Shown here: one piece after another, positions 41,431 to 49,582 of the stretch | Layout: each line of letters opens with the position of its first letter | Numbering within the stretch: the stretch's first letter is position 1 | Position numbers and translations under genes: made by a program | The notes under the pieces: generated by a model | The model's database searches: none | Told to the model about the DNA's origin: nothing | Seen by the model: only the letters and a program-made list of their open reading frames with translations | DNA from: ZC4RG30 sp049841155 | Lineage (GTDB): Bacteria > Pseudomonadota > Gammaproteobacteria > Steroidobacterales > Steroidobacteraceae | Length of the DNA stretch: 64,000 nt | Assembly: GCA_049841155.1 (NCBI GenBank) | Contig: JASGHI010000001.1 | Coordinates: forward strand, 1-64,000 | Direction of reading: 5' to 3'

Positions 41431-41850
41431 ATGGCCAAGACCATCCGAGTCGACATCGTCAGCGCCGAAGGCGAGATCTTCGCCGGTGAGGCCGAGATGG
41501 TCTTCGTGCCGGCCAAGGAAGGCGAGCTCGGCATCACGCCGCGGCATGCGCCGCTGCTGTCGCTGCTCAAGGCCGGCGAAGTGCGCGTGAAGACCGCCGA
41601 GGGCGAACAGTCCGTGTTCGTCGGCGGCGGTGCGCTGGAGATCCAGCCCAACCACGTCACCATCCTCGCCGACACCGCTATCCGCGCCCATGACCTGGAC
41701 GAGGCCGCGGCACTGGCCGCCAAGCAGCGTGCTGAAGAGGCGCTGGCCGGCAAGGTCGACAAGATGGAGCAGGCCGAGGCACTGGCCGAACTGTCGCGCG
41801 TGGCCGAGCAGCTCAAGATCATCCAGAAGCTGCGCAAGACGCGCGGCTGA
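41431..41850 (+). CDS. atpC: ATP synthase F1 subunit epsilon
   Basis: The 139-residue protein has the N-terminal beta sandwich (IVSAEGEIFAGEAEMVFVPAKEGELGITPRHAPLLSLL) and a C-terminal two-helix hairpin able to extend and inhibit rotation. It is the last gene of the operon. Two hairpins follow before the converging maeB gene. Confidence 0.96.
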   Translation: MAKTIRVDIVSAEGEIFAGEAEMVFVPAKEGELGITPRHAPLLSLLKAGEVRVKTAEGEQSVFVGGGALEIQPNHVTILADTAIRAHDLDEAAALAAKQRAEEALAGKVDKMEQAEALAELSRVAEQLKIIQKLRKTRG

Positions 41851-41851
41851 A

Positions 41852-41880
41852 GCGCGCGGCGGTCGCCGCGCACTGATTTT
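41852..41880 (+). terminator. Terminator-like hairpin after atpC
   Basis: GCGCGGCG (41854-41861) and CGCCGCGC (41864-41871) form a GC stem with a tight loop. ACTGATTTT follows, ending in four T. It starts directly after the atpC stop. Confidence 0.6.
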
Positions 41881-41908
41881 CCCGAAGCCATCAGCCGCGT
41901 CAGCGGCG

Positions 41909-41940
41909 CGGGCGCATCACCGCAATCGGTGACGCGCCCG
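41909..41940. terminator. Long hairpin between atpC and maeB, likely bidirectional
   Basis: CGGGCGC (41909-41915) pairs with GCGCCCG (41934-41940) and TCACCG (41917-41922) pairs with CGGTGA (41927-41932). The loop is CAAT and there is one A-C mismatch. It separates two converging operons. Confidence 0.55.
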
Positions 41941-41947
41941 ATGCACC

Positions 41948-44260
41948 TCAGCGAGGCTTTGCCACGGCGCCCAGCCCCGCCTGCGCAACGGTGAGCGCCG
42001 TCATGTTCAGCACACGCCGCACCGTGGAAGAAGGCGTGACCACATGCGCCGGCTGGGCCGCGCCCATCAGCACCGGTCCCACCGTGATGCCCTCGCCACC
42101 GAGAGCCTTGAGCACGTTGTAGAGGATGTTGGCCGCATCGATGTTCGGGCAGATGAGGATATTCGCCTCGCCCGACAGGCTGCTGTCCATCAGGTTGTTG
42201 CGGCGGATGGCCTCCATCAGCGCGGCATCGCCGTGCATTTCGCCATCGCTTTCCACTTCGGGTGCAGCCCGTTTGAAAAGCTCGTAGGCCTCGCGCACCC
42301 GCTTGGCCGAATCGCGCCGCGACGAGCCATAGTTGGAGTGCGACAGGAAGGCCACCTTCGGCGGCAGGCCGAACAGGCGCACCTGCGCAACCGCCTGCAG
42401 CGCGATGCGGGCCAGCAGTTCCGCCGAAGGCATCTCGTTCACATAGGTGTCGGCGATGAAGAGGCTGCGCTTGTCTATGGTCAGCGCATTGAGCGTGGCC
42501 AGCGCCGTCTCGCCCGCGCGCAGCCCGATGATGTCGCGGATGTTCTCCAGATGCGCATCGAAGCGGCCATGCAGGCCGCAGAGCATGCCGTCCGCGTCGC
42601 CCAGCTTCACCATCATCGCAGCGATGGTGGTGGTGGAGCGGTGCAGCGCGGCCTTGGCCGCATCCGGGCTCACGCCGCGGCGCCCCATGATGTGGTGGTA
42701 GGCCTGCCAGTACTGCCGGAAGCGCGGATCATCATCCGGATCCACGAACGGCACGTCCTGGCCCAGCTTCATGCGCAGTCCGGCCTTGGCGATGCGCGCC
42801 TCTATCACTGCGGGACGCCCGACGAGGATGGGCGTGGCAATGCCATCATCCAGCGCGATCTGCGCCGCGCGCAGCACGCGCACGTCCTCGCCCTCGGCGT
42901 AGACGATGCGCTTGTGCGGCGAAGCCTGCGCGGCGCCGAACACCGGCCGCATCAGCATGCCCGTGTGCGTGAACATGCGCGCCAGGTGTGCGCGATAGGC
43001 CTCCAGGTCCTCGATGGGGCGAGTGGCCACGCCCGAGGCCGCCGCCGCCACCGCCACCGCCGGCGCAATCTTCAGGATGAGCCGCGAATCAAAAGGTTTG
43101 GGGATGATGTACTCGCTGCCGAAGGAAAGATCCTGGCCCGCATAGGCATGGGCTACTTCCTCGCCCACCGGCTCCTTCGTGAGGTCCGCGATCTGGTGCA
43201 CGCAGGCCAGCTTCATCGCGTCCGTGATCCGCGTGGCGCCGCAGTCCAGCGCGCCGCGGAAGATGTACGGGAAGCACAGGACATTGTTCACCTGGTTCGG
43301 ATAGTCCGAGCGTCCCGTCGCGATGATGCAGTCCGGCCGCACGGCCTTGGCCAGTTCCGGGCGGATCTCCGGCTCCGGGTTCGCCAGCGCCAGGATGATG
43401 GGCTGCGAGGCCATGCCCTTGACCATCTCCTGCGTCAGCACCCCGCCCGTGGAGCAGCCGAGGAACACGTCCGCGCCCGGCATCGCATCCTTCAGCGTGC
43501 GCAGCGAGGTCTTCTGCGCATAACGGGCCTTTTCCGGGTTGAAGACATCGCCGCGACCCTCATAGATGAGTCCCTTGGAGTCGCAGGCCCACACGTTCTC
43601 GCGCTTCAGGCCCAGCGCCACCAGCAGGTTCAGCACCGCGATGGCCGCGGCGCCGGCACCCGACATCACCAGCTTCACCGCGCCGATGTCCTTGCCCACC
43701 AGCTGCAGGCCATTGAGCACGGCAGCCGCGGAGATGATGGCCGTGCCGTGCTGGTCGTCGTGGAATACCGGGATGTTCATGCGCTCGGTGAGGCGGCGCT
43801 CGATCTCGAAGCACTCGGGGGACTTGATGTCCTCCAGGTTGATGCCGCCCAGCGTCGGCTCCAGCGCCGCGATCATCTCCACCAGGCGATCCGGGTCGCG
43901 CTCGGCCAGCTCGATGTCGAACACGTCGATGCCGGCGAATTTCTTGAACAGACAGCCCTTGCCCTCCATCACCGGCTTGGCCGCCAGCGGGCCGATGTCG
44001 CCCAGGCCCAGCACCGCCGTGCCGTTGGTCACGACCCCCACCAGGTTGCCGCGGGAGGTGTAGGCCGCGGCCGTACCCGGATCCGCCTCGATCTCGAGGC
44101 AGGGGTAGGCCACGCCGGGCGAATAGGCCAGCGACAGATCGCGCTGGTTCGTCAGCGGTTTGGTCGGTGTCAGCGAGATCTTTCCGGGCACCGGCTGGCG
44201 GTGGTATTCGAGAGCGGCGTCGCGCAGAGCTGCTTCAGCGGGATCGTTTGTTTTATTCAT
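41948..44260 (-). CDS. maeB: NADP-dependent malic enzyme with phosphotransacetylase-like domain
   Basis: The 770-residue protein combines an N-terminal malic enzyme (about 1-430; SLAYSPGVAYPCLEI, NGTAVLGLGDIGPLA, PVFHDDQHGTAIISAAAVLNGL, the nucleotide site SGAGAAAIAVLNLL) with a C-terminal phosphotransacetylase domain (about 430-760; RIVYAEGEDVRVLRAAQI, SNYGSSRR). The hybrid is the MaeB form, converting malate to pyruvate and CO2 with NADP. The acyl-transferase half is regulatory. It converges on the atp operon and is the last core gene before the integron. Confidence 0.96.
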   Translation of the reverse strand: MNKTNDPAEAALRDAALEYHRQPVPGKISLTPTKPLTNQRDLSLAYSPGVAYPCLEIEADPGTAAAYTSRGNLVGVVTNGTAVLGLGDIGPLAAKPVMEGKGCLFKKFAGIDVFDIELAERDPDRLVEMIAALEPTLGGINLEDIKSPECFEIERRLTERMNIPVFHDDQHGTAIISAAAVLNGLQLVGKDIGAVKLVMSGAGAAAIAVLNLLVALGLKRENVWACDSKGLIYEGRGDVFNPEKARYAQKTSLRTLKDAMPGADVFLGCSTGGVLTQEMVKGMASQPIILALANPEPEIRPELAKAVRPDCIIATGRSDYPNQVNNVLCFPYIFRGALDCGATRITDAMKLACVHQIADLTKEPVGEEVAHAYAGQDLSFGSEYIIPKPFDSRLILKIAPAVAVAAAASGVATRPIEDLEAYRAHLARMFTHTGMLMRPVFGAAQASPHKRIVYAEGEDVRVLRAAQIALDDGIATPILVGRPAVIEARIAKAGLRMKLGQDVPFVDPDDDPRFRQYWQAYHHIMGRRGVSPDAAKAALHRSTTTIAAMMVKLGDADGMLCGLHGRFDAHLENIRDIIGLRAGETALATLNALTIDKRSLFIADTYVNEMPSAELLARIALQAVAQVRLFGLPPKVAFLSHSNYGSSRRDSAKRVREAYELFKRAAPEVESDGEMHGDAALMEAIRRNNLMDSSLSGEANILICPNIDAANILYNVLKALGGEGITVGPVLMGAAQPAHVVTPSSTVRRVLNMTALTVAQAGLGAVAKPR

Positions 44261-44340
44261 AAAACGGTTTTTCTGTGGTGAGTACCGGAGTGTGCTTGAT
44301 TATTCTCGTATATGGGGCCGTATGCTAACTCAGCCGGTCA

Positions 44341-45342
44341 TCAAAAGAGCCTGTCGAGGGGGCTTTTCGCTGCATGCCCGCCCCGGTTGAGTACGTGAGT
44401 ATAGATCTGCGTGGTCTTTACGCTGGCGTGACCGAGCAACTCCTGGACAGTGCGGATGTCGGCACCGGATTCAAGCAGGTGCGTGGCGAAGCTGTGGCGC
44501 AACGTGTGGGAGGAGGCCGGCTTCGTGATCTGCGCGCGGCGCAGGGCCTGCTTCACCTGCCGCTGCATGGTGTCTTCCAGCATGTGGTGACGGCGCCATG
44601 CGCCGCTGCGAGGGTCGCGCGACGGCCTTGCCATCGGAAACAGGTACTGCCAGGCGGGTTCCAGGTGCGCGCGCGGGTACTTGCGCTCCAGCGCGTAAGG
44701 CAGCTCCACCCCGCCGTAGCCGCGGGCAATGGCCTCAACGTGGGCCATCCGGACCTTCCCGAGCTGGGCGCGCAGCGGCTCCACCAGCCGTACGGGAATC
44801 ATCGAGACACGGTCCTTGGAGCCCTTGCCGCTGCGGACGACCAGCTGGTGCTGCGGCAGGTCAAGGTCCTTCACGCGCAGGCGAAGCGCCTCACCCAGAC
44901 GCAGCCCGCTGCCGTAGAGCAGGCTCGCGACCAGCCAATATTCTCCTTGCAGCTCTCCCAGCAGCTGGCGAACTTCCTCACGCGTGAGCACGACCGGCAA
45001 ATGCTTCGGCCGGCGGGCGCGAACCACGTCATCGATCCAGGGCAGATCCCGGCCCAGCACATGGCGATAGAGGAACAGGATGGCTGCAAGCGCCTGGGCC
45101 TGGGTCGCGGCCGCAATATCCCGATCGCGCGCCAGCCATGACAGGAACTCCCGGACTTCATCTGCGCCCATCGTTTCCGGATGCCGCTTACCGTGGAAAA
45201 AGATGAAGCGGCGAATCCATCCAACATAAGCCTGCTCGGTGCGGTAACTGTAGTGGCGGACGCGCAACGCCTCGCGCACCAGATCCATCAGTCGTGCTTT
45301 AGCGGACCCCCCGGATTCCACATCGGAATGTTTTGACGACAT
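44341..45342 (-). CDS. intI: Integron integrase IntI (tyrosine recombinase)
   Basis: The 333-residue tyrosine recombinase has an N-terminal SAM-like domain (RLMDLVREALRVRHYSYRTEQAYVGWIRRFIFFH). The catalytic set is Arg148 (YGSGLRLGEALRL), His279-Leu-Arg282 (HTLRHSFATHLL), His305 (LLGHASVKTT) and Tyr314 (IYTHVL). Residues about 218-255 (ERKYPRAHLEPAWQYLFP...) are the extra IntI patch that contacts the attC extrahelical bases; XerC/D lack it. It recombines attC with attI. It reads away from the array, the usual arrangement. GGAG precedes the ATG. All catalytic residues are intact, so it may be active. No LexA box was found by eye. Confidence 0.97.
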   Translation of the reverse strand: MSSKHSDVESGGSAKARLMDLVREALRVRHYSYRTEQAYVGWIRRFIFFHGKRHPETMGADEVREFLSWLARDRDIAAATQAQALAAILFLYRHVLGRDLPWIDDVVRARRPKHLPVVLTREEVRQLLGELQGEYWLVASLLYGSGLRLGEALRLRVKDLDLPQHQLVVRSGKGSKDRVSMIPVRLVEPLRAQLGKVRMAHVEAIARGYGGVELPYALERKYPRAHLEPAWQYLFPMARPSRDPRSGAWRRHHMLEDTMQRQVKQALRRAQITKPASSHTLRHSFATHLLESGADIRTVQELLGHASVKTTQIYTHVLNRGGHAAKSPLDRLF

Positions 45343-45456
45343 TTCTTGCTCCGTGCACCATTGAAAACAAGAACATGCCGGAGGGGAAAGTCATGTTATT
45401 CGGCAATGTGCGGCAAAATTTGACCGCGATTTCGGCGATCTAATTAAGAGTTAGGC
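45343..45456 (+). other. attI region between intI and the first cassette
   Basis: The 114-bp gap ends with the core GTTAGGC (45450-45456), directly followed by the first cassette. Integrase cleavage would fall after the G at 45450. The position between a divergent intI and the first cassette identifies the attI site. The left boundary of attI and the direct-repeat boxes cannot be set by eye. Sequence here is AT-richer than the backbone. Confidence 0.8.
45420..45446 (+). promoter_or_regulatory. Possible cassette promoter (Pc)
   Basis: TTGACC (45420-45425) is followed after 15 bp by TAATTA (45441-45446), reading into the first cassette whose ATG is at 45460. The spacing is short, so the match is weak. 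It is the best candidate in the intI-attI gap. Confidence 0.35.
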
Positions 45457-45459
45457 GCC

Positions 45460-46215
45460 ATGAAACGTCTGAGCTCCGTATCTTCAACATTCATCGGCGG
45501 CAGTGCCGAATCCAACGCGACGAGAGACATGGCCCATGTGTTAATTGTCTGTAGCGTTCACCACGAGGCTGGTAGGGCCACGGCCGGAGAATTACATTGG
45601 CTTCTTGAACAACTTCGACCGGACGTGATTTTCCTAGAACTTTCTCCGGCAAACTTCTCCGCATTTCTTGATGGCTCCTTTGGCACTCTCGAATCAGCAG
45701 CCGTCATGCACTATCGCAAGAGCAATGAGGTAGAGGTGGTTCCTGTAGACATGGATCTTGAGGCCGCTGAACTCAAGCCGAAGATCGACGAGATGTTCGA
45801 AAGACTGGAAGGCGCGAGTCCGCGTTACTGTCAGCTGCACTCGCTGAGTCGCCAGCACCTCGAACGTGGTGGTTTTGCGTACCTTAATAGCTCGGTAGGC
45901 GCTCGAATTCAGGTCGCATTGCGTCGAGAGATACAGGCGACGGTTGAGGCCGCGGGTGACTCCACGCTCACAGATCTTCACGCACTTTGGACCCGAACGA
46001 ACGATCTAAGGGAATCTGCAATGATCTCTGGTGTTGAAAGGTACGCGAGCTCTACCTCGTTCAAGAAAGGCGTGCTTATTGTGGGCGCTGCACACCAACA
46101 GCCGCTCTTTGAGAAGATCAAGTCGCGCTGTAGCGACGGCGCCAACACGGTAACGTGGGAATTTGAATGGGGCCTTCCGAGCATCACTCCTGGCCTCTCT
46201 TCGGTCAAGCTGTGA
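45460..46215 (+). CDS. Cassette 1: unrecognised protein with TraB/ChaN-like pattern
   Basis: The ATG lies three bases after the core TTAGGCGCC. The 251-residue protein has a region resembling TraB/PrgY-type sequences: VLIVCSVHHEAGRATAGELHWLLEQLRPDVIFLELSP (His and Glu near residues 34-60) and a C-terminal VLIVGAAHQQPLFEKI strand-His motif. Such proteins bind metals and act as proteases or esterases, but this match is by eye and weak. It is the cassette closest to attI, so the best placed for expression from Pc. No signal peptide is seen. Confidence 0.75.
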   Translation: MKRLSSVSSTFIGGSAESNATRDMAHVLIVCSVHHEAGRATAGELHWLLEQLRPDVIFLELSPANFSAFLDGSFGTLESAAVMHYRKSNEVEVVPVDMDLEAAELKPKIDEMFERLEGASPRYCQLHSLSRQHLERGGFAYLNSSVGARIQVALRREIQATVEAAGDSTLTDLHALWTRTNDLRESAMISGVERYASSTSFKKGVLIVGAAHQQPLFEKIKSRCSDGANTVTWEFEWGLPSITPGLSSVKL

Positions 46216-46222
46216 GCCAAGC

Positions 46223-46350
46223 GCCTAATTCGGCGTTGCAGCGGACCGTTCACGATAAAGTGCTTGGCTGCGGGCGATGGAGCGCAGCGCCCTGCCGCGC
46301 GCCCGCGTGCTGAAACGCACGCGGGCGGCTGCTGAACTTGGCTGTTAGGC
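46223..46350 (+). repeat. attC1
   Basis: R'' is GCCTAAT, R' is GTTAGGC, length 128 bp. L'' GTTGCAGCGG pairs imperfectly with L' GCTGCTGAACTT-type sequence. The inner arm GCCCGCGTGC / GCACGCGGGC is a perfect 10-bp stem. The cassette start TTAGGCGC matches the reverse complement of the R'' side for 8 bp. Confidence 0.85.
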
Positions 46351-46619
46351 GCTATCCAAGGTTTCACGTAGCACGCCTTTCGGCGCTATGATCTCATCGA
46401 CCAAGCAGCAAGGCTTGGAAGGGAGGTGTGCCCTGAAAGCGCTTCTGCACGCACTCCGTGGGAGACCGACTTTTCCCTTGGCAAGGTGGCCAGGTGGTGA
46501 TGGCGACGAGTTCGGAATCAATTACTCGTCGGGCAGGGAAACCTGTTTCTCCCTACTTCGTGCTTGGTGATCAGTATTCACGTGACGCGTTATCGCGGGA
46601 GTTGGTAGTTAGGCGCTTT
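46351..46619 (+). other. Cassette 2a: no convincing gene, ends in an attC remnant
   Basis: A 60-codon frame at 46388-46570 (MISSTKQQGLEGRC) has no ribosome site or recognisable motif and is not called. Near 46595-46614 the sequence GGGAGTTGGTAGTTAGGC repeats the 3' end of an attC, with core GTTAGGC at 46608-46614, but no matching 5' half is present. The stretch looks like an old cassette that lost most of its attC. Confidence 0.5.
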
Positions 46620-46988
46620 ATGGAATTCCCCACGTCCCGTCGAGAGTTCTTGGAGCGACACCGTGCTGGTAAGAGGCGCGGTTTTCTCTGGATACTGGTC
46701 GCACTACTGCCCGGCATCGTGTATCTGGCGCCAGTCATAATATGGAAGCGTGATCTTCTACCTGGCCTGAGCTCTACGGCCGATACGGTTGTCGCCGTTG
46801 CCGTCATGGCTTGGATGTTCACGATCCTGATCTACTTCGATCGTGTAGTACTGTTGGCGATGGGATTGCGTTGCCGTGACTGTGGGAAGATCTATAGAGG
46901 TGAATCCTACGAAATTGCAATGGCCACGGGTCGTTGTGGCGGGTGCGGCAAGAAGGTGCTCAAGGATGTCTCACAGTCGGGCGCCTAA
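46620..46988 (+). CDS. Cassette 2b: small two-helix membrane protein with zinc ribbon
   Basis: The ATG at 46620 follows the internal core TTAGGCGCTTT. The 122-residue protein has two membrane helices (FLWILVALLPGIVYLAPVII and VVAVAVMAWMFTILIYF) and a C-terminal zinc-ribbon (CRDCGKIY ... CGGCGKKVL, four Cys). The stop TAA is inside the R'' box of attC2. Longer starts at 46458 would read across the core. The function is unknown; the Cys pairs suggest a cytosolic metal knuckle tethered to the membrane. Confidence 0.65.
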   Translation: MEFPTSRREFLERHRAGKRRGFLWILVALLPGIVYLAPVIIWKRDLLPGLSSTADTVVAVAVMAWMFTILIYFDRVVLLAMGLRCRDCGKIYRGESYEIAMATGRCGGCGKKVLKDVSQSGA

Positions 46989-47117
46989 CTCTGCGTTGCA
47001 GCGGACCGTGGTCGATAAAGTGCTCGGCCGCGGGCGATTGAGCGCAGCGCCCTATCGGGCGCCGCGCGCCCGCGTGCTGAAGCGCACGCGGGCGGCCGCT
47101 GAACTTTACTGTTAGGC
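46983..47117 (+). repeat. attC2
   Basis: R'' GCCTAAC and R' GTTAGGC, 135 bp. L'' GTTGCAGCGG opposes L' CCGCTGAACTT with one unpaired G. The inner arm GCCCGCGTGC / GCACGCGGGC is shared with attC1. The R'' box holds the stop codon of the preceding gene. Confidence 0.88.
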
Positions 47118-47126
47118 GGCAGACTC

Positions 47127-47471
47127 ATGGTTTCTGCTCATCTACACTCCATAACATTTTCGGATCTGGCTACAGATGAATTGCCGCCGGATCCCAAGAA
47201 TTGTCGCGTGGTGCTCAACGCCTCTATCGGACCGAGAGGGGCTCCTGGCGCTGAGAATTTCGCTTTCTCAGTAGTCACGCCCACATGGTTGGCGGCGCGG
47301 GGCGGCGGCCACTGGGGTCGTGGGCTCTTGGTCTTGGACGAGTTCTCGTGGACCGAAACAGAGAGAATGGTGCAGAGACTCATCGCGCACGCATCCAAAC
47401 CCACTTGGAGCGAGGTCGCAAACGTTCTCAATCGAGAACTCCTCTGGGAGTTCGATAACTACACTTCATAG
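47127..47471 (+). CDS. Cassette 3: Imm8-like immunity protein
   Basis: The 114-residue protein opens with strands LHSITFSDLATDELPPDPKNCRVVLNASIGPRGAPGAENFAFSVVTPTWLA. It ends with DEFSWTETERMVQRLIAHASKPTWSEVANVLNRELLWEFDNY. The order (beta-rich half with GPxGxxGxExFxFxVxTPxWL, then a helical half) matches the Imm8 family of polymorphic-toxin immunity proteins. No toxin gene is next to it. The ATG lies 9 bp after the core TTAGGC. The family assignment is by memory of the pattern. Confidence 0.7.
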   Translation: MVSAHLHSITFSDLATDELPPDPKNCRVVLNASIGPRGAPGAENFAFSVVTPTWLAARGGGHWGRGLLVLDEFSWTETERMVQRLIAHASKPTWSEVANVLNRELLWEFDNYTS

Positions 47472-47553
47472 CATCGCTCATGACGTCGCAAGCATCCAGT
47501 CGCATCGCTGCGATTCGCGTGCCTTCAGAAAGTGCACGTGGCCGGCGACTGCC

Positions 47554-47691
47554 GCCTAACTCTGCGTTGCAGCGAACGGGTACACATAAAGTGCTCGGCC
47601 GCGGGCGGCCGAGCCATCATGCATTACTCGGGCGCTGGCGCGCCCGCGTGCTAGAGCGTCGGCGTGCCGTCGCTGAACTTGGCTGTTAGGC
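47554..47691 (+). repeat. attC3
   Basis: R'' GCCTAAC and R' GTTAGGC, 138 bp. The bases before R'' (CTGC-CGCCTAA) are the reverse complement of the cassette start TTAGGCGGCAG over 11 bp. The central part (GGGCGGCCGAGCC...) differs from the main family while the outer boxes are the same. Confidence 0.85.
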
Positions 47692-47699
47692 GACGCAAC

Positions 47700-48119
47700 A
47701 TGGAAGCCTCAGAGGCGATCCAAAGACTTCAGAATCTTGGGTTTGACGATCACGCCAGTGATCTTCGAGTAGCCACTGGTGCCAAGCGTATTCTCGATGC
47801 GTCATTCGTCAGGGTGCAGCGAAACTCCATTCTCGAATGCCTAGAGGTTATAAATCGAGCAGCCAACGGCGGCGTTCCAAGCGAACAAGTAGAGCCTCGA
47901 CCAAATGCGCAGGTGATCGCTGATGCACAGTATTGGATGTCACACATCGTGTCCCAAGGCTTGCATGTTCTGGCGGCCTTGAGAGCTTCAAGCCCAAATG
48001 ACACGCTCTTGCACGATACTCTCCTCGCTGCCTTGATGGCGGTGGCAGATGCCTGGAGCAGCATATTGGCCGGCGATATCGACAGCCTGTCGAAGGAACT
48101 AGAGTGGTCGTGCCCGTAG
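47700..48119 (+). CDS. Cassette 4: helical protein, unrecognised
   Basis: The ATG at 47700 is 9 bp after the core. The 139-residue protein is helical (MEASEAIQRLQNLGF, a long ASFVRVQRNSILECLEVINRAANGG stretch, QYWMSHIVSQGLHVLAALRAS, LLHDTLLAALMAVADAWSSILAG). It has no catalytic motif, signal peptide or Cys pair. The stop lies 10 bp before attC4. The length and helical makeup are common among cassette proteins of unknown role. Confidence 0.6.
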   Translation: MEASEAIQRLQNLGFDDHASDLRVATGAKRILDASFVRVQRNSILECLEVINRAANGGVPSEQVEPRPNAQVIADAQYWMSHIVSQGLHVLAALRASSPNDTLLHDTLLAALMAVADAWSSILAGDIDSLSKELEWSCP

Positions 48120-48129
48120 AAACCACGTC

Positions 48130-48255
48130 GCCTAACTCTGCGTTGCAGCGGTCGGAGATCGATAAAGTGCAGGCGCGCGGTCGTGCCGTGGACAAGCCTT
48201 GCACGCCCGCGCGCTCCACGCGCAGGCGTGCCGCCGCTGAACTTGGTAGTTAGGC
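48130..48255 (+). repeat. attC4
   Basis: R'' GCCTAAC and R' GTTAGGC, 126 bp, main family. The cassette's first ten bases TTAGGCGACG are complementary to the ten bases ending in R''. The inner arm has GCAGGCGCGCGG opposite CGCGCGCTCCACGCGCAGG-like sequence and is less regular than in attC6. Confidence 0.85.
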
Positions 48256-48261
48256 GCGCCG

Positions 48262-48792
48262 ATGCGTTGTCGAAATATTCCGCTAGCTATCCTTGTTGCC
48301 AGTTGTGCTGCTTGTTCGGACTCAGGCGGTTCAGATGTCGCGATCTCTGAAGAACCTCACATCGGACTGTCAAGGTTTGCGGAGGATATCTTTGGTGCTT
48401 CTCGGCAGCTAGAGGCCCCTCTAAGCGTCGTGGCAGAGCTAACCGACGCTTCTTCGCGGGATTCAGCGGTAAAGTTCAGGCTAACGAATGTGTGGGATCA
48501 ACCCATATCAATAGATACAAATGCATTGCCATGGACTGAAGATTCGAGAATTGAGATGACAGGCGTGCTTCTGTCAGGACGTGTCTTGCCGATCGTTCCT
48601 TACGTGGGGGGCTTAGTAAGTGAGCATCCCCCACAAACGTTGGCTCCAGGAGAGAGCATTTCTGGTGAACGTCCGCTTGGGGCTTTCTTTAGGGAATCGA
48701 AGGAGTCTCAGGGAGAAGATGTCCTGCTTCTATGGTCATACAGACTTGATGGGTACCTATACACGGGAATACTGGCATTGCGCGGAGAATGA
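48262..48792 (+). CDS. Cassette 5: putative lipoprotein, unrecognised
   Basis: The 176-residue protein begins with a short basic stretch, a hydrophobic core and a lipobox-like end (LAILVASCAAC, Cys at about 15 and 18). This suggests a lipid-anchored envelope protein. The rest is beta-rich (FRLTNVWDQPISIDTNALPW; LAPGESISGERPLG; LLLWSYRLDGYLYTGILAL), resembling an Ig-like domain. It starts 6 bp after the core GTTAGGC and stops 12 bp before attC5. No family was recognised. Confidence 0.6.
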   Translation: MRCRNIPLAILVASCAACSDSGGSDVAISEEPHIGLSRFAEDIFGASRQLEAPLSVVAELTDASSRDSAVKFRLTNVWDQPISIDTNALPWTEDSRIEMTGVLLSGRVLPIVPYVGGLVSEHPPQTLAPGESISGERPLGAFFRESKESQGEDVLLLWSYRLDGYLYTGILALRGE

Positions 48793-48804
48793 GGTGCAAA
48801 GCAC

Positions 48805-48930
48805 GCCTAACTCTGCGCTGCAGCGGTCCGTGAAAAATAAAGTGCTGGCGCGTAGGCAGCGCGAGGGTAATTCTGCGCTACCTGCGCGCTCCAACCGCAG
48901 GCGGGCGGCCGCTGAGCTGGGTAGTTAGGC
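48805..48930 (+). repeat. attC5
   Basis: R'' GCCTAAC and R' GTTAGGC, 126 bp. The inner arm carries CGCGTAGGCAGCGC against GCGCTACCTGCGCG, where the changes relative to attC6 keep or nearly keep pairing. Complementarity with the cassette start is 7 bp plus GC after a mismatch. Confidence 0.88.
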
Positions 48931-48933
48931 GGC

Positions 48934-49449
48934 ATGGAACTCAATACAAAGCTCGTTGGCCACGACTTGAGCTCTGAACGAGACCTCTACGTATTGGCTA
49001 TCGAATCAGCGTCAGAGCTTCCTCGAAAATTCGCTATTCAAAGTGCCCGATTCGTGTGCCTCCTTGCCTGGGATGCTCGAGATGTCTCAGACGAAGAAAT
49101 CGCGGCTCTTGCTCGAAAGCTGCTGCAAGCTGGGGCAGTCTACGTATCAACGTGGGGCAGCGATTGCGAACGCGTTCATGACATCATTGATACATTTGAT
49201 GTGCTCCTGCATCCGGAGCCCATTGACGATCGAGTAATCATGACAACCTGGCATGACACAGACTCTTTGCAAGAAGCTTTATGGTTCGTCCTGAATTGCA
49301 CGTGGCCGGCTGGCATCTATTCGGAAGGCTGTGACGCGACGGTTGCCATCTCAATTGCCAACGCCGGCTGGGCATCGGAGATCCTAGATGCATTCTCAGA
49401 TCCCTCGAGTATCAGTGCTTCCGGAGATTCGGAGGCACATCTTCCGTGA
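48934..49449 (+). CDS. Cassette 6: cytosolic protein of unknown function
   Basis: The ATG is three bases after the core TTAGGCGGC, and the CAT of the start codon belongs to the terminal complementary segment. The 171-residue protein looks globular: FVCLLAWDARDVSDEEIAALARKLLQAGAVYVSTWGSDCERVHDIIDTFDVLLHPEPID, then TWHDTDSLQEALWFVLNCTWPAG. It has no signal peptide. The mix of strands and helices suggests an alpha/beta fold, but I do not recognise a family. Confidence 0.65.
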   Translation: MELNTKLVGHDLSSERDLYVLAIESASELPRKFAIQSARFVCLLAWDARDVSDEEIAALARKLLQAGAVYVSTWGSDCERVHDIIDTFDVLLHPEPIDDRVIMTTWHDTDSLQEALWFVLNCTWPAGIYSEGCDATVAISIANAGWASEILDAFSDPSSISASGDSEAHLP

Positions 49450-49453
49450 TGCC

Positions 49454-49579
49454 GCCTAACTCTGCGCTGCAGCGGTCCGTGAACGATAAAGTGCAGGCGC
49501 GCAGGCAGCGCGAGGGTGATTCTGCGCCGCCTGCGCGCTCCAACCGCTGGCTGGCGGCCGCTGAGCTTGGTAGTTAGGC
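49454..49579 (+). repeat. attC6
   Basis: R'' GCCTAAC and R' GTTAGGC, 126 bp. The inner stem GCGCGCAGGC-AGCGC (49497-49511) pairs with GCGC-CGCCTGCGCGC (49524-49538) over 15 positions with one mismatch. The cassette start TTAGGCGGCAT is complementary to the 11 bases ending in R''. Confidence 0.92.
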
Positions 49580-49582
49580 GCC

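Noticed and set aside
42044..44281. 745-residue plus-strand frame opposite maeB
   Set aside because: Shadow of maeB, no domain pattern.
45343..45460. LexA box controlling intI
   Set aside because: No CTGT-N8-ACAG pattern was found in the gap, so SOS control as in Vibrio or class 1 integrons is not supported here.
46388..46570. 60-residue frame in cassette 2a
   Set aside because: No start signal or motif, and it lies next to an attC remnant; not convincing as a gene.
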